Positions 7,079-15,727 of a stretch of DNA of 64,000 nt are shown one piece after another. The notes below the pieces were generated by a model. That model did not search any database. It saw nothing but the letters and a program-made list of their open reading frames with translations, and was not told the origin of the DNA. A program made the translations under genes and the position numbers. Source of the DNA: Lentzea aerocolonigenes (GTDB taxonomy: Bacteria; Actinomycetota; Actinomycetes; Mycobacteriales; Pseudonocardiaceae); the NCBI RefSeq assembly GCF_000974445.1, contig NZ_BBOJ01000015.1:124001-188000 (forward strand), written 5' to 3'. Numbering within the stretch: position 1 is the first letter of the stretch; every line of letters begins with the position of its first letter.

Positions 7079-8371
7079 GTGGAGACGAGCTGCAACTTCC
7101 CCGGCTGTGACCGCCCCGTTTTTCGAGGTGGCGGGCCCGGCAGGCCCTCGGAGTACTGCGACCTGCCGGAGCACACGCGGTGGCGGGCGTGGAGGGAGCG
7201 TCAGCGGCTGGCCGCGGAGCCCGAGCAAAATCTGGAGGTCGTCACCGTGACGAATCTCCCGAGGGTCTCCGGTACCGCCAAGATCAGGGCCGAAGAGATC
7301 CTCGACCGCTTCCGGGTGTTGTCCGAGCAGATGACGCAGACGCTCGGACGGGCCGTCGGCGAGCTGAACGCGATGGCGGACCCGAGCGTTGCCGAGAGTC
7401 AGATCCAGGCGGCCGAAGCCGAGGCCGCGCGACGGGTTGCCGAGGCGCAGGCCGAGCTGGCGTCCGCCGAACGTCGCCGGCACGCCGCGGAGCAGGCGCG
7501 CAAGGCCGCCGAGGAGACGACCGAACAGGCGGTGCGGGCGGCGGAGGAAGCCGACGAGGCCGCCGACAGGGCGTTGACCGAGCGGGACGAGGCCAGGCAG
7601 GCCGCACAGGAGGCGGCCGAGCGGGCCGAGGCGGAGATCGCCGAGGTCAGGGTGCAGGCGGCGGCCGTGATCGAAGAGATCAGGGCCGAGGCGGATGAGA
7701 AGGTGCGCCAGGCGCAGGAGGCGGCGGACCAGGCGCGGGCCGATGCGGTGAAGCACGCCGAGCAAGCACGGCGGCAGGCGGCGAAGGAGATCGAGCAGGC
7801 GAACTCGGCGGCGACGGCTCAGGTCGAGCAGGTCCGCGCCGCTGCCGCAGCCGAGATCGGCCAGGTCAAAGCCAGTGCCGCGGCCGAGGTCGAGCAAGTC
7901 AAAGCTGCTGCCGCAGCCGAGATCGAACGGGTCAAAGCCGCTGCCGCGGCTGAAGTCGATCAGGTCGAAGCCGGTGCGGCGGCGGAGATCGAGCAGGCGC
8001 GTGCCGCGTCCCAGGCGGAGGTCGAACAGGCCAAGTCCACCGCCGACGCCGCCGTCCAGGCCGCTGAGCAGGCACGTTCCGACGCCGCCGACACGGTCAG
8101 CCGGTCGGCCAAGGCCCGCGACGCCGCCGTCGTGCGTGCGGAACGCGCCGAGCAGACCGCCGCCGACGCCCGCAGTGAGCTGGAGCGGACTCGTGGTGAG
8201 TTCGACGCGCGGTTGGCGCAGGTCAGGCAGGAGAGCGCGGAGCAGGTGGCGGCGATGCGGCAGGCGTTGGCGGCGGTGGAAGACGCGCGGGCGCAGACGC
8301 TGGTCCGGGCGGAACGGGCGGAGCGTCAGCTCGACGAGGCGGCGGGAGAACTGCGGGCGTTGCGGCGTTAG
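7079..8371 (+). CDS. Long alanine-rich coiled-coil protein with N-terminal Cys motif (KfrA-like)
   Basis: A 430-residue protein from GTG at 7079, seven bases after TACGAT, so probably leaderless. The first 40 residues carry CNFPGC...YCDLPEH, a Cys/His set that may bind zinc. Residues from about 100 to the end are an almost unbroken Ala/Glu/Gln/Arg coiled coil. In the middle, seven near-perfect 11-residue units (type AAAAEIEQVKA) form a hendecad repeat encoded by 33-base DNA repeats. KfrA-like or filament-forming DNA-associated proteins have this look; the function is unknown. A diverged copy of its last 180 bases lies at 10816-11002. Confidence 0.8.
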   Translation: METSCNFPGCDRPVFRGGGPGRPSEYCDLPEHTRWRAWRERQRLAAEPEQNLEVVTVTNLPRVSGTAKIRAEEILDRFRVLSEQMTQTLGRAVGELNAMADPSVAESQIQAAEAEAARRVAEAQAELASAERRRHAAEQARKAAEETTEQAVRAAEEADEAADRALTERDEARQAAQEAAERAEAEIAEVRVQAAAVIEEIRAEADEKVRQAQEAADQARADAVKHAEQARRQAAKEIEQANSAATAQVEQVRAAAAAEIGQVKASAAAEVEQVKAAAAAEIERVKAAAAAEVDQVEAGAAAEIEQARAASQAEVEQAKSTADAAVQAAEQARSDAADTVSRSAKARDAAVVRAERAEQTAADARSELERTRGEFDARLAQVRQESAEQVAAMRQALAAVEDARAQTLVRAERAERQLDEAAGELRALRR

Positions 8372-8469
8372 CTGAAGATGCGGGCGGGCGGTGGCAAACC
8401 TAAAATGCCAGCTCCGGGCGTGTGGCGCTGCGCTGCATGAGGGTTCTCCGGCGAACGGGAGACGGGCAA

Positions 8470-10044
8470 ATGACCGTCGTCGCACCGCAGGCCACGAGCT
8501 TGCCGACGCCCCTCAGCTCCTTCGTGGGCAGGACCCGCGAGATCAGGGAGATCCGCAGTCGTCTGAGCACCGCACGGCTGCTGACGCTCACCGGGACGGG
8601 TGGGGTCGGCAAGACCCGGCTGGCGCTGGAGGCGGCTGCCGCGGTGGTCAACGCGTTCCCCGGCGGGGCGTGGCTGGTGGACCTGACTCCGGTGCGGGAC
8701 GCGGCGGCGGTGGCCAGGGCGGTCGCGGCCGCGCTGGATCTGCCGGAGCGCGACGCCCGCCCGGCCCTGGAGCAGCTCACGGCTCTGCTGGCCGCGCGCA
8801 GGGCGTTGCTGGTGCTGGACAACTGCGAGCACCTCGTCGACGCGTGCGCGGAGCTGGCCCACACCCTGCTGTCCGCGGCCCCGGAACTGCACGTCATCGC
8901 CACGAGCCGGGAACGTCTGGGTCTCACGGGTGAGCACATCATCGCCGTTGCGCCCCTGGCAGCGCAGGAGGCGGCCGACCTGCTGCAGGAGCGGACTGCC
9001 GCCGTGCGTCCCGGTTTCGAGATCACCGACGCCAACCGGGCGGTGGTCACCCGGCTGTGCGCCGAGCTCGACGGGATTCCGCTGGCGATCGAGCTGGCCG
9101 CCTCCCGGCTGCAGACTCTCACGGTCGAGCAGGTGACCGATCGGCTCGAGGACCGGTTCGCGCTGCTCACGAGTGGTTCCCGAGTTGCCCGGCCGCACCA
9201 GCGAACGCTGCGCGCGACGATCGACTGGAGCTGGGAGCTGTGCACCGACGCGGAACGGCTGCTGTGGAACCGGCTGTCGGTCTTCGTCGGCACCTTCGCC
9301 TTGGACGCCGTCGAATGCGTCTGCGCTGGTGACGGCATCGCCGAGCAGGAGGTGCTGGACCTGCTCGACCGGCTGGTCGCCCAGTCCGTCGTCGTGCCGA
9401 CCGAGGTCGAGGGCCGGCCGCGCTACCGGCTGATGGAGACGCTCTGGCAGTACGCGCGGGAGCGGCTCGCGGAGTCCGGTGAGGAGCAACGGCTGCTGCT
9501 GCGGCACCGCGACTTCTATCTCGCCCTGGCCCAGGGCAACGACGACCGCTGGTTCGGCCACGGCCAGGTGGAGGCCTTGGCCAGGTTGCGGCTCGAACAC
9601 CCCAACCTGCTGGCGGCGCTGGACTGCGACGCCGACCACGAGGTCAGGCTTGCGCTCGCGGCGGCGCTGCGCTACCACTGGTACGCGGGCGGCTTCCTCG
9701 GTGAGGGCCGCCAGCAGTTCGAACGGGCGCTGGCCACGGCGCCCCAGCCCACCCTGACCCGCGCCAGGGCGCTGTTCATCGCCGCGAGCGGCGGAAGATG
9801 TTCGCGGTGTTCCCGGTGGTGCGGCAGTTGTGCGAGCTCCTCTGGTACCCCACCGGCTCGTCCCGCACGACGACGCCCACACCGAGGTCGAACGGCACAC
9901 GATCGCGGATCCCGGCCACGTTCTGGCGCTGGACGTCGCGGAGATCAGGGCGAAGGTCAACGTCCTGCTGCTGCGGACCAGCGAACGACTGCGGTCGAGC
10001 GCGAAGTCGTACCGGGACGCGGACCTGATCTGGTGCGGATCTGA
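8470..10044 (+). pseudogene. LuxR/AfsR-type ATPase regulator, truncated and fused to foreign sequence
   Basis: ATG at 8470 has GGAG eight bases upstream. Residues 1-438 are a normal NB-ARC/STAND-like ATPase: SFVGRTREI, P-loop GTGGVGKT at 42-49, LLVLDNCEHLVDAC Walker B, ATSRERLGLTGE sensor, GIPLAIELAASRLQTL, then the start of the helical repeat domain. At 9786 the sequence switches to a diverged copy of the pentapeptide-repeat gene found at 17 kb, and the frame becomes Arg/Ser-rich nonsense up to 10044. The C-terminal TPR region and LuxR helix-turn-helix expected for this family are missing, so it is probably non-functional as a regulator. Paralogous to the ATPase half of the SARP gene at 36-39 kb. 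Confidence 0.75.
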
Positions 10045-10160
10045 GCACCTGCCTGTTCCTGATGCAGCCGCAGGTGAACGCGGCGCGCGGAAATACCCGG
10101 ACGAAGTCGGCGAATTCGTTGAGCCGTCCGGGGCAATGGGTTCAGGCAGGTGCCGGGAAA
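9786..10160 (+). pseudogene. Degenerate internally deleted copy of the pentapeptide-repeat gene
   Basis: The DNA from GAGCGGCGGAAGATGTTCGC onward matches 17013-17520 in the intact pentapeptide protein, including FAVFPVVRQL, DVAEIRAKVNVLLLRTSERL and the C-terminal STCLFL region. Two deletions are visible: about ten bases after the LLWY codons, and about 134 bases at 10030/10031, which removes most pentapeptide repeats and shifts frame. No intact frame remains. Confidence 0.75.
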
Positions 10161-10167
10161 AGAAGAA

Positions 10168-10626
10168 TCAGATGATGTTCACGAAGATCTGGACCATGTC
10201 GTCCTTGACGGCCGAAACGAGTTTCGAGTCGTTGATCTGGGACTCCTCGATTCGGAAGTGGTCTTTGGCCGCGCGGTGCTTGCCGTCGGGGTCGATGACC
10301 TCACTGGTCGTCTTGAACGTCTCTGTTTCCGGGTCGTACTTGTAGAAGACGTGGTTGTTGTGGGCGCGTTGCAGGGTGAGGTGGCACAGGGTCCACGGGT
10401 CGCTGTCCGTGCGCAGGTCACCGACCGGTGACTTGGTGATGGTGATGTGGGCGCCGAAGACCTCCTTGCCGAGCGTGACCTCCATGCCCTCCAGGTAGAC
10501 CCAGGCGCCGTTGCCGCTGAACTTCACGTCGAGTTTGTCCTGGTCGAACGAAATGGCGCGCAGTTTGTCCTTCGTGGTGTAAGGGATCTTCCTCCACAGT
10601 CCTTCGGTCGTACGCGTCGACGGCAT
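10168..10626 (-). CDS. Hypothetical protein (152 aa)
   Basis: ATG at 10626 has AGAGG about ten bases upstream; a GTG at 10635 is possible. The protein is hydrophilic, rich in Lys, Asp and aromatic residues, and looks like a soluble beta-rich fold (VKFSGNGAWVYLEGMEVTLG, NNHVFYKYDPETETFKTT). No signal peptide or membrane segment. Its lower GC content and lysine-rich composition differ from its neighbours, and it lies inside a patch of gene fragments, which together suggest recent acquisition. Family not recognised. Confidence 0.6.
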   Translation of the reverse strand: MPSTRTTEGLWRKIPYTTKDKLRAISFDQDKLDVKFSGNGAWVYLEGMEVTLGKEVFGAHITITKSPVGDLRTDSDPWTLCHLTLQRAHNNHVFYKYDPETETFKTTSEVIDPDGKHRAAKDHFRIEESQINDSKLVSAVKDDMVQIFVNII

Positions 10627-10734
10627 TCGCCCCACCTCTTCCGGATAGTCGGTCCGTGCGGAAGTCGTCGCGAACTCCCGTGGTGTTACGCGCGCATTCG
10701 GTGAGGTGGAATTCCGGAAAGCAATTCCCCGCTG

Positions 10735-11002
10735 TTGCGCACCAGTGAACGGCTGGGCGGCAGTGCGATGTCGTACCAGGGCGGATCTGATCGGCGCGCG
10801 CCTGCGCGACTGGCGGCCGTTCGAGGTGCGGCTTGCGCAGGCCGAGCAGGAGGGCGTCGAGCAGCTCGCGACGGTGCGTCAGGCCCTGGGCGTGGTGGAG
10901 GACGCGCGGGCCCAGACGGTGACCCGTGCCGAGCGTGCCGAGAGGCAGTTGGACGAGCTGATGACTGAGCCGCGGGCGTTGCGGGCGGCGACACCGAAAT
11001 GA
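10735..11002 (+). pseudogene. Chimeric fragment: pentapeptide-gene piece joined to coiled-coil gene tail
   Basis: Positions 10735-10812 match 17217-17296 of the pentapeptide-repeat gene (LLRTSERL...ADLIGARLR region). From about 10816 to 11002 the sequence matches the last 180 bases of the coiled-coil gene (RLAQ..QE..EQ.A..RQAL..VEDARAQT..RAERAERQLDE). An ORF of 98 codons runs through part of it, but its start lies in unrelated sequence. It is best read as two fused gene remnants. Confidence 0.7.
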
Positions 11003-11017
11003 GCCGCCCGCGACACC

Positions 11018-12493
11018 TCAGTCGCTGGCCACCAGTGCCCTGGCGTCGGCGAGGAGTCGGCGCGTCGCCTGGTCGATGCCCTTGAGCTGGGCGTTCACCC
11101 TGGACCGGTGCCCGTCGAGGTCGTCCGCGGCCTCGGCGGCGAGTTCTCGCAGGCGGGCGGTGGACGTGCCTCCCGCGCTGGTCCTGCTCTCCACGAACGA
11201 CCGCGCGTCGAGGACGGACGAAAGCCGCGCCGCGGAGTACTGCCGCAACGGTTCCTCGGCGAGTTCGGGTCGCACGGCACCGTCCGGTTCACCGGCCGCC
11301 TCGTGTGCGGCGATGAACCTGGCGACCACCTCGTGGGCGGCGCGGAAGCTGAGGTCGCGGGTGCTCACGAGGTCGTCGGCGAGCGCGCTCGCCGTCGACC
11401 AGTGACGCCCCGCCGAGGACTCGAGCCGCTCGACGTCGACCTTGAGCGTGGCGAGCACCTCCCGCAGCAGACCTGCCGCGCCCGCGGTTTCCCGGCAGTA
11501 CTCGGGCATCCGGTTGTGGACGTAGCCCTGGTCGGCGTCGGTGGACGTGGCGAAGTGCAGCAGCCCCAGCCTGCTCGCGCCCCACCCGGCCGCGTCGCCC
11601 GCCAGGCCGCGGATGCGTTCCAGGACGATGGGGTTGCGCTTCTGGGGCATCATGCTCGACGTTCCGCACAGCGACGGGTGCAGGCGCACCGCTCCGATCT
11701 CGGAGGACGACCAGTAGTACAGGTCCGACGCGCACCTGCTCAGGCCGGACAGCACCAGCCCGAGGACGCCCGCCAGCTCCGCGGACGTGTCCATCGAGGC
11801 CAGCCCGGCGTCGCGGGCGTTGCGCACCGGGCGGGCGAACCCCAGGTAAGTGGCGGTCGCGTCCCGGTCGATCGGCCAGGCCGTGCCGCTGTACGCCGCA
11901 CCGCCCAGCGGGCACTCGTTGAGACGCTCGTGCAGTTGCAGCAGCCGGGTGAGGTTCCTCGACGTGGTCCAGTAGTGGGCGTTGAGGTAGTGGCCCAGCG
12001 ACGTCGGCTGGGCGTGCTGGAGGTGGGTGTAGCCGGGCACGATCACCTGGTCGTAGCTGTCCGCGCACTCGAGCAGGGTCTCGGCCAGGCGCAGCAGTTC
12101 GGTCACGACCTCCAGCAGCGCGCGGCGGTCGGCCATGCGCACACCGGTGGCCTTCTGGTCGATGCGGCTGCGGGCGCGCTGGATGTCGAGCCCGGCCGGG
12201 CCGCACTCGTCGTGCAGGTAGCGCTCCAGCTGCAACGTGATCGTGCCGATCTCCGGGTCGGACGCCAGCAGGGTGCGCGGGTCGTGGTCGAGCAGCTTGA
12301 GCAGTGCCGCCACGACGGATCGGCCGTGGTGGCGGGTGAAGATGCCCTGCTGGGTGAGCATGAGGGCGTGGGCCAGGTCGATGAGCACGAACTCGCGCAC
12401 GGCGTCGAGCTCGTCGGTCAGTTCCACGGCGTTGACGTGGTCCACCAGCGATCGGGCCGGGCGTGCGCCCAGCCTGCCATCGGTCAAGGTCAC
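11018..12493 (-). CDS. Argininosuccinate lyase/fumarase superfamily protein in a sugar ABC operon
   Basis: A 491-residue protein from GTG at 12493, overlapping the upstream permease stop by four bases (GTGA), so translationally coupled. It has the superfamily signature GTSSMMPQKRNPI, the catalytic-loop type sequence, and the HLQHAQPTSLGHY region (TxxxH-type) seen in argininosuccinate lyases. Normal argininosuccinate lyases sit with arginine genes; here the gene closes a CUT1 carbohydrate transporter operon under a LacI regulator. It may therefore cleave a C-N bond in an imported aminoacyl-sugar or opine-like substrate. This is inference; a genuine ArgH is not excluded. Confidence 0.8.
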   Translation of the reverse strand: MTLTDGRLGARPARSLVDHVNAVELTDELDAVREFVLIDLAHALMLTQQGIFTRHHGRSVVAALLKLLDHDPRTLLASDPEIGTITLQLERYLHDECGPAGLDIQRARSRIDQKATGVRMADRRALLEVVTELLRLAETLLECADSYDQVIVPGYTHLQHAQPTSLGHYLNAHYWTTSRNLTRLLQLHERLNECPLGGAAYSGTAWPIDRDATATYLGFARPVRNARDAGLASMDTSAELAGVLGLVLSGLSRCASDLYYWSSSEIGAVRLHPSLCGTSSMMPQKRNPIVLERIRGLAGDAAGWGASRLGLLHFATSTDADQGYVHNRMPEYCRETAGAAGLLREVLATLKVDVERLESSAGRHWSTASALADDLVSTRDLSFRAAHEVVARFIAAHEAAGEPDGAVRPELAEEPLRQYSAARLSSVLDARSFVESRTSAGGTSTARLRELAAEAADDLDGHRSRVNAQLKGIDQATRRLLADARALVASD

Positions 12494-13332
12494 TTCACGG
12501 CTCCCGCGGTCATTCCTGAGGCGATGTGTCGTTGCAGCAGCAGGAACGCCACGACGACGGGGGCGGACACGACCAGCGAGGCCGCCATCACCTGGTTCCA
12601 GTAGACGTTCGACTCGCTGGCGTAGGCCTGCAGCCCCACCGCCACCGTGCGGGTGCGCTCGTCGGTGAGCACGGAGGCGAAGAGCACCTCGCCCCACGCC
12701 ACCATGAACGAGAAGATCGACACCGCGACGATGGCGGGCCTGGCCGCCGGTACGAGGATGCCCACGAGCAACCGCAGCGGTCCGGCTCCGTCGATCTTCG
12801 CGGCCTCGTCGAGCTCGCGGGGGATGGTCTGGAAGTAGCCGACAAGCATCCAGATCGCGAACGGCAGCGAGAACGTCAGGTACGTGATCGTCAGGCCGGT
12901 GCGGCTGCCGACCAGGCCGAGGCCGGTGTACCGGTCCACCAGCACGAACAGCAGGAACAGCGGCAGCAGGAAGAGGATGCCGGGGAACATCTGGGTGGAC
13001 AGCACGGCCAGCCGGAACGCCTCGCGGCCCCGGAACCGCCACCTGCTGATGGCGTACGCGGCCAGGATCGCGACCGTCACCGACGCGACCGTGGTGGCGC
13101 CGGCGACGATGATCGAGTTGGCGAAGTACTGCGCGAGCGGCACGGTGGACCACATGTCGACGAACGGTGCGAGCGTGGGTTCGGCCGGGAGCCAGGTGAA
13201 GTCGCTCTGCACCTGGTTGAGCGGTTTGACCGCGGTGCTCGCCATGACGAACAGCGGGGCGCAGACGAAGATCGTCAGCACGGTCAGGGTGCTCCAGCGG
13301 AAGATCCGGTAGCCGGAGGTCTCATGCCTCAT
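12490..13332 (-). CDS. Sugar ABC transporter permease (MalG-like)
   Basis: The 280-residue membrane protein has about six predicted transmembrane segments, and the EAA-type loop ELDEAAKIDGAGPLRLL in the second half identifies a binding-protein-dependent CUT1 permease. It overlaps the first permease by 11 bases and the lyase-family gene by four. Together with the partner permease it would form the channel for the sugar or related solute bound by the lipoprotein at 14293-15606. No ATPase gene is present in this operon; these systems commonly share a housekeeping MsmK-type ATPase. Confidence 0.9.
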   Translation of the reverse strand: MRHETSGYRIFRWSTLTVLTIFVCAPLFVMASTAVKPLNQVQSDFTWLPAEPTLAPFVDMWSTVPLAQYFANSIIVAGATTVASVTVAILAAYAISRWRFRGREAFRLAVLSTQMFPGILFLLPLFLLFVLVDRYTGLGLVGSRTGLTITYLTFSLPFAIWMLVGYFQTIPRELDEAAKIDGAGPLRLLVGILVPAARPAIVAVSIFSFMVAWGEVLFASVLTDERTRTVAVGLQAYASESNVYWNQVMAASLVVSAPVVVAFLLLQRHIASGMTAGAVK

Positions 13333-14296
13333 GGACTTTCCTCCTCGTGGCGAGCAGGTAGACGCCGGTCACCAGCAGCAGGAACAGCAGCAGCACGGCG
13401 CTCATCGCGGCACCGAGACCGAAGTTCCACGTCACGAACGAGTTCTGGTAGATCTCGACGTTGATCAGCCGTGCCTGTTCGGGCGCACTGCCGCCGAACA
13501 GCACGAACGGGGTCTCGAACTCCTTGAACGTCCACAGGAACATCACCAGGACCAGCACCTGGTTCACCGGTGCCAGCAACGGGAGGGTGATCTCGCGGAA
13601 CTGGCGCCACGGGCCCGCGCCGTCGAGCGTGCCGGCCTCGTAGAGCTCGCCGGGGATCGACTGGAGACCGGCCATCAGCATCAGGAACGCGAACGGCCAC
13701 AGCCGCCAGACCGCCACCACGCACTGCGCCCAGAACGCGTTGGAACCCAGCAGGAAGAACGCGTTCTCGTCGAGGACGCCCAGCTGGTCGACCAGCACGT
13801 GGTTGACCATCCCGTTGTCGCGCTGGAACAGGAACCGCCAGGTGATCACCGCCGCGAACGCGGGCAGCGCGTACGGGACGAGGAACAGCGTGCGCAGCAC
13901 ACCTCGTCCGACCCTCGCGTTCTGCAGCGACACCGCCGCCGCCGTTCCCATCACCCACGAGGCCGCGATGACGATGACGGTGAAGGCGAGGGTGATCAGG
14001 AACGAGCTGAGCAGCGACGCGCCGACCGGCTGGTCGACGTCCAGCACGACCTCGAAGTTGCCGAACCCGGTCCAGGGGGCCTCCCACCACCGCGCCAGCT
14101 GGTACTGGGTGAGCTTGAGCAGGCTCATCACCAGGCCCGCGAGCATCGGTCCGAAGTGGACGACGAGTTCCAGCGCGAGCGCGGGCAGCAGGAACAGGTA
14201 CGGGGTCCACGTCCGGCGGCGGCGTGGTGCCGGGGCAGTGGCGGAGACCGTCGGGGGACGGCGGGTCTCCGGTTTCACGTCGGTCCTGATGCTCAT
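13322..14296 (-). CDS. Sugar ABC transporter permease (MalF-like)
   Basis: ATG at 14296 overlaps the binding-protein stop by four bases (ATGA). The 324-residue product has a basic, proline-rich N-terminus (PAPRRRRTWTPYL) and six transmembrane segments. The EAA loop is ELYEAGTLDGAGPWRQF. It pairs with the MalG-like permease downstream. Long in-frame extension upstream is antisense-like reading of the binding-protein gene and is not used. Confidence 0.9.
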   Translation of the reverse strand: MSIRTDVKPETRRPPTVSATAPAPRRRRTWTPYLFLLPALALELVVHFGPMLAGLVMSLLKLTQYQLARWWEAPWTGFGNFEVVLDVDQPVGASLLSSFLITLAFTVIVIAASWVMGTAAAVSLQNARVGRGVLRTLFLVPYALPAFAAVITWRFLFQRDNGMVNHVLVDQLGVLDENAFFLLGSNAFWAQCVVAVWRLWPFAFLMLMAGLQSIPGELYEAGTLDGAGPWRQFREITLPLLAPVNQVLVLVMFLWTFKEFETPFVLFGGSAPEQARLINVEIYQNSFVTWNFGLGAAMSAVLLLFLLLVTGVYLLATRRKVHEA

Positions 14297-15606
14297 CCGC
14301 CCGACGCCACCCTCTGCGAGAGCGACGCGAGCTCGGACCGGATCTGCTCGGCGCTGGGCTGTTTGCCGGTGGCGGTGGCGGCCAGCCAGGACGTGACCGC
14401 GTTGCCCAAAAGCGTCTCGAACTGCGCCTCCTGCGCCACGCGGGGCAACGGGATCGCGCGATCGGCCATGGTCTGGCGGGCGACCTTCGCCTCGTCGGTC
14501 TGGAACGCGGCGTCGCCCGCGTCCTTGACGGGCGGGATGGTGCCGTAGGCGGTGTTGAGGACGGTCTGCTCGCCGACGCTGGTGAGGAAGCGGACCAGTT
14601 CGGTGGCGCCGTCGAGGTTGTCGGTGTTCTTGAAGATCGCCACGTTGGTGCCGCCCAGGAACGACGCCACGTCCTTGCCTCCCGGCGTGACCGCGGGCAC
14701 GGGCGCGACGCCGTAGCGGTCCTCGGACAGGCCGTAGTCCTTCAGCGTCTGCCCCAGGGTCTGGACGAGCATCATGGCCACGCGGTCCTTGGAGAACGCC
14801 TCGTACACGTCGGCCCAGTCGGCGTTCTCGGCGTCGGACGGGTTCACGATCCTGTCCTTGCCCATCCAGGACAGGTACTGCTCGATCCCGCTGACGGCCT
14901 CGGCGGAGTCGAACGCGGGTTTGCCGCCGGTGAAGTACCGCGCTCCGCGGGCCGAGCCGAGGATGTAGGCGTAGTGCAGCGCGGTGGTGTAGGCCTGGCC
15001 GCGCAGGCCCAGGCCCCACTGGTCGGGTTTGCCGTCCCCGGTGGTGTCCCTGGTCAGCTGCTTGCCGGCGTCGACGAGCTCGGCCCAGGTGGCGGGAGGG
15101 CGGCTCACCCCGGCTTCGGAGAAGAGCTTCTTGTTGTAGTAGAGCTGGAACACCTTCGTGTACAGCGGGACGGCGACCGGTGTGGTCCCCTCCGCGCTCG
15201 TCGTCTTGAGCGCGACCTTCTCGAACCGGTCCGCGCCGCCGATCTTGGCCATCATCGCGCCGTCCCACTCCAGCAGCGCGCCGGTGGCCTGCAGGGACGG
15301 CGTCCAGGTGTTGCCCAGGTTGACCAGGTCCGGTCCCTTGCCGCTCGTGGTCGCGGTGAGGATGCGCTTGAGCAGGTCGGTGAAGGGGATGACCTCCAGC
15401 TCGACCTTGATCCCGGTGCGCTCGGTGAAGCGGCGCAGTTCGGGCTCCAGGATCTGCTTGTCCCTGTCCAGGCTCGGCGACTGCTGCGAGGCCCAGTAGG
15501 TGAGCACCTTCGGGTTCGCGTTGTCACCGCCGCCGGCTTGGCAGCCTGTCAGAGCGGCCGCCGCGGAAGCAGCCGCCACGATCACCGCCAGGAGCCGTGC
15601 GCCCAT
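14293..15606 (-). CDS. Extracellular solute-binding lipoprotein, CUT1 sugar transporter
   Basis: 437 residues with a lipoprotein signal peptide (MGARLLAVIVAAASAAAALTGC, lipobox LTGC) and the family 1 solute-binding fold: YWASQQSPSLDRDKQILEPE, LVNLGNTWTPSLQATGALL, YYNKKLFSEAGVSRPPATWA. Strong ribosome binding site GGAGAG before ATG 15606. It is the first gene of the operon and diverges from the LacI regulator; two LacI-type operators lie between them. The ligand is expected to be an oligosaccharide or modified sugar. Confidence 0.92.
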   Translation of the reverse strand: MGARLLAVIVAAASAAAALTGCQAGGGDNANPKVLTYWASQQSPSLDRDKQILEPELRRFTERTGIKVELEVIPFTDLLKRILTATTSGKGPDLVNLGNTWTPSLQATGALLEWDGAMMAKIGGADRFEKVALKTTSAEGTTPVAVPLYTKVFQLYYNKKLFSEAGVSRPPATWAELVDAGKQLTRDTTGDGKPDQWGLGLRGQAYTTALHYAYILGSARGARYFTGGKPAFDSAEAVSGIEQYLSWMGKDRIVNPSDAENADWADVYEAFSKDRVAMMLVQTLGQTLKDYGLSEDRYGVAPVPAVTPGGKDVASFLGGTNVAIFKNTDNLDGATELVRFLTSVGEQTVLNTAYGTIPPVKDAGDAAFQTDEAKVARQTMADRAIPLPRVAQEAQFETLLGNAVTSWLAATATGKQPSAEQIRSELASLSQRVASGG

Positions 15607-15627
15607 GTCATCTCTCCTTCACCTGCA

Positions 15628-15641
15628 TGTAAACGTCAACA
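15628..15641. promoter_or_regulatory. LacI-family operator 1
   Basis: TGTAAACGTCAACA is an imperfect palindrome centred on CG, the usual LacI/GalR half-site arrangement. It lies 22 bases from the start of the binding-protein gene, where repressor binding would block transcription. Confidence 0.6.
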
Positions 15642-15670
15642 TGGGCGATTGTGGATATGACTTCTGACCA

Positions 15671-15684
15671 TGTCAACGTTTACA
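15671..15684. promoter_or_regulatory. LacI-family operator 2
   Basis: TGTCAACGTTTACA is nearly the complement of operator 1. The two centres are 43 bp apart, about four helical turns. Binding by the adjacent LacI regulator, possibly with looping, is inferred. Confidence 0.6.
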
Positions 15685-15727
15685 TTCGGAGACGACAGGC
15701 GTAACGCGCGCGGGAGGGCGGTACGGG

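Noticed and set aside
6992..8485. 497-codon minus-strand ORF rich in Leu/Gly/Arg repeats
   Set aside because: Shadow of the repetitive coiled-coil gene; the repeats come from the 33-bp DNA repeats of the real frame.
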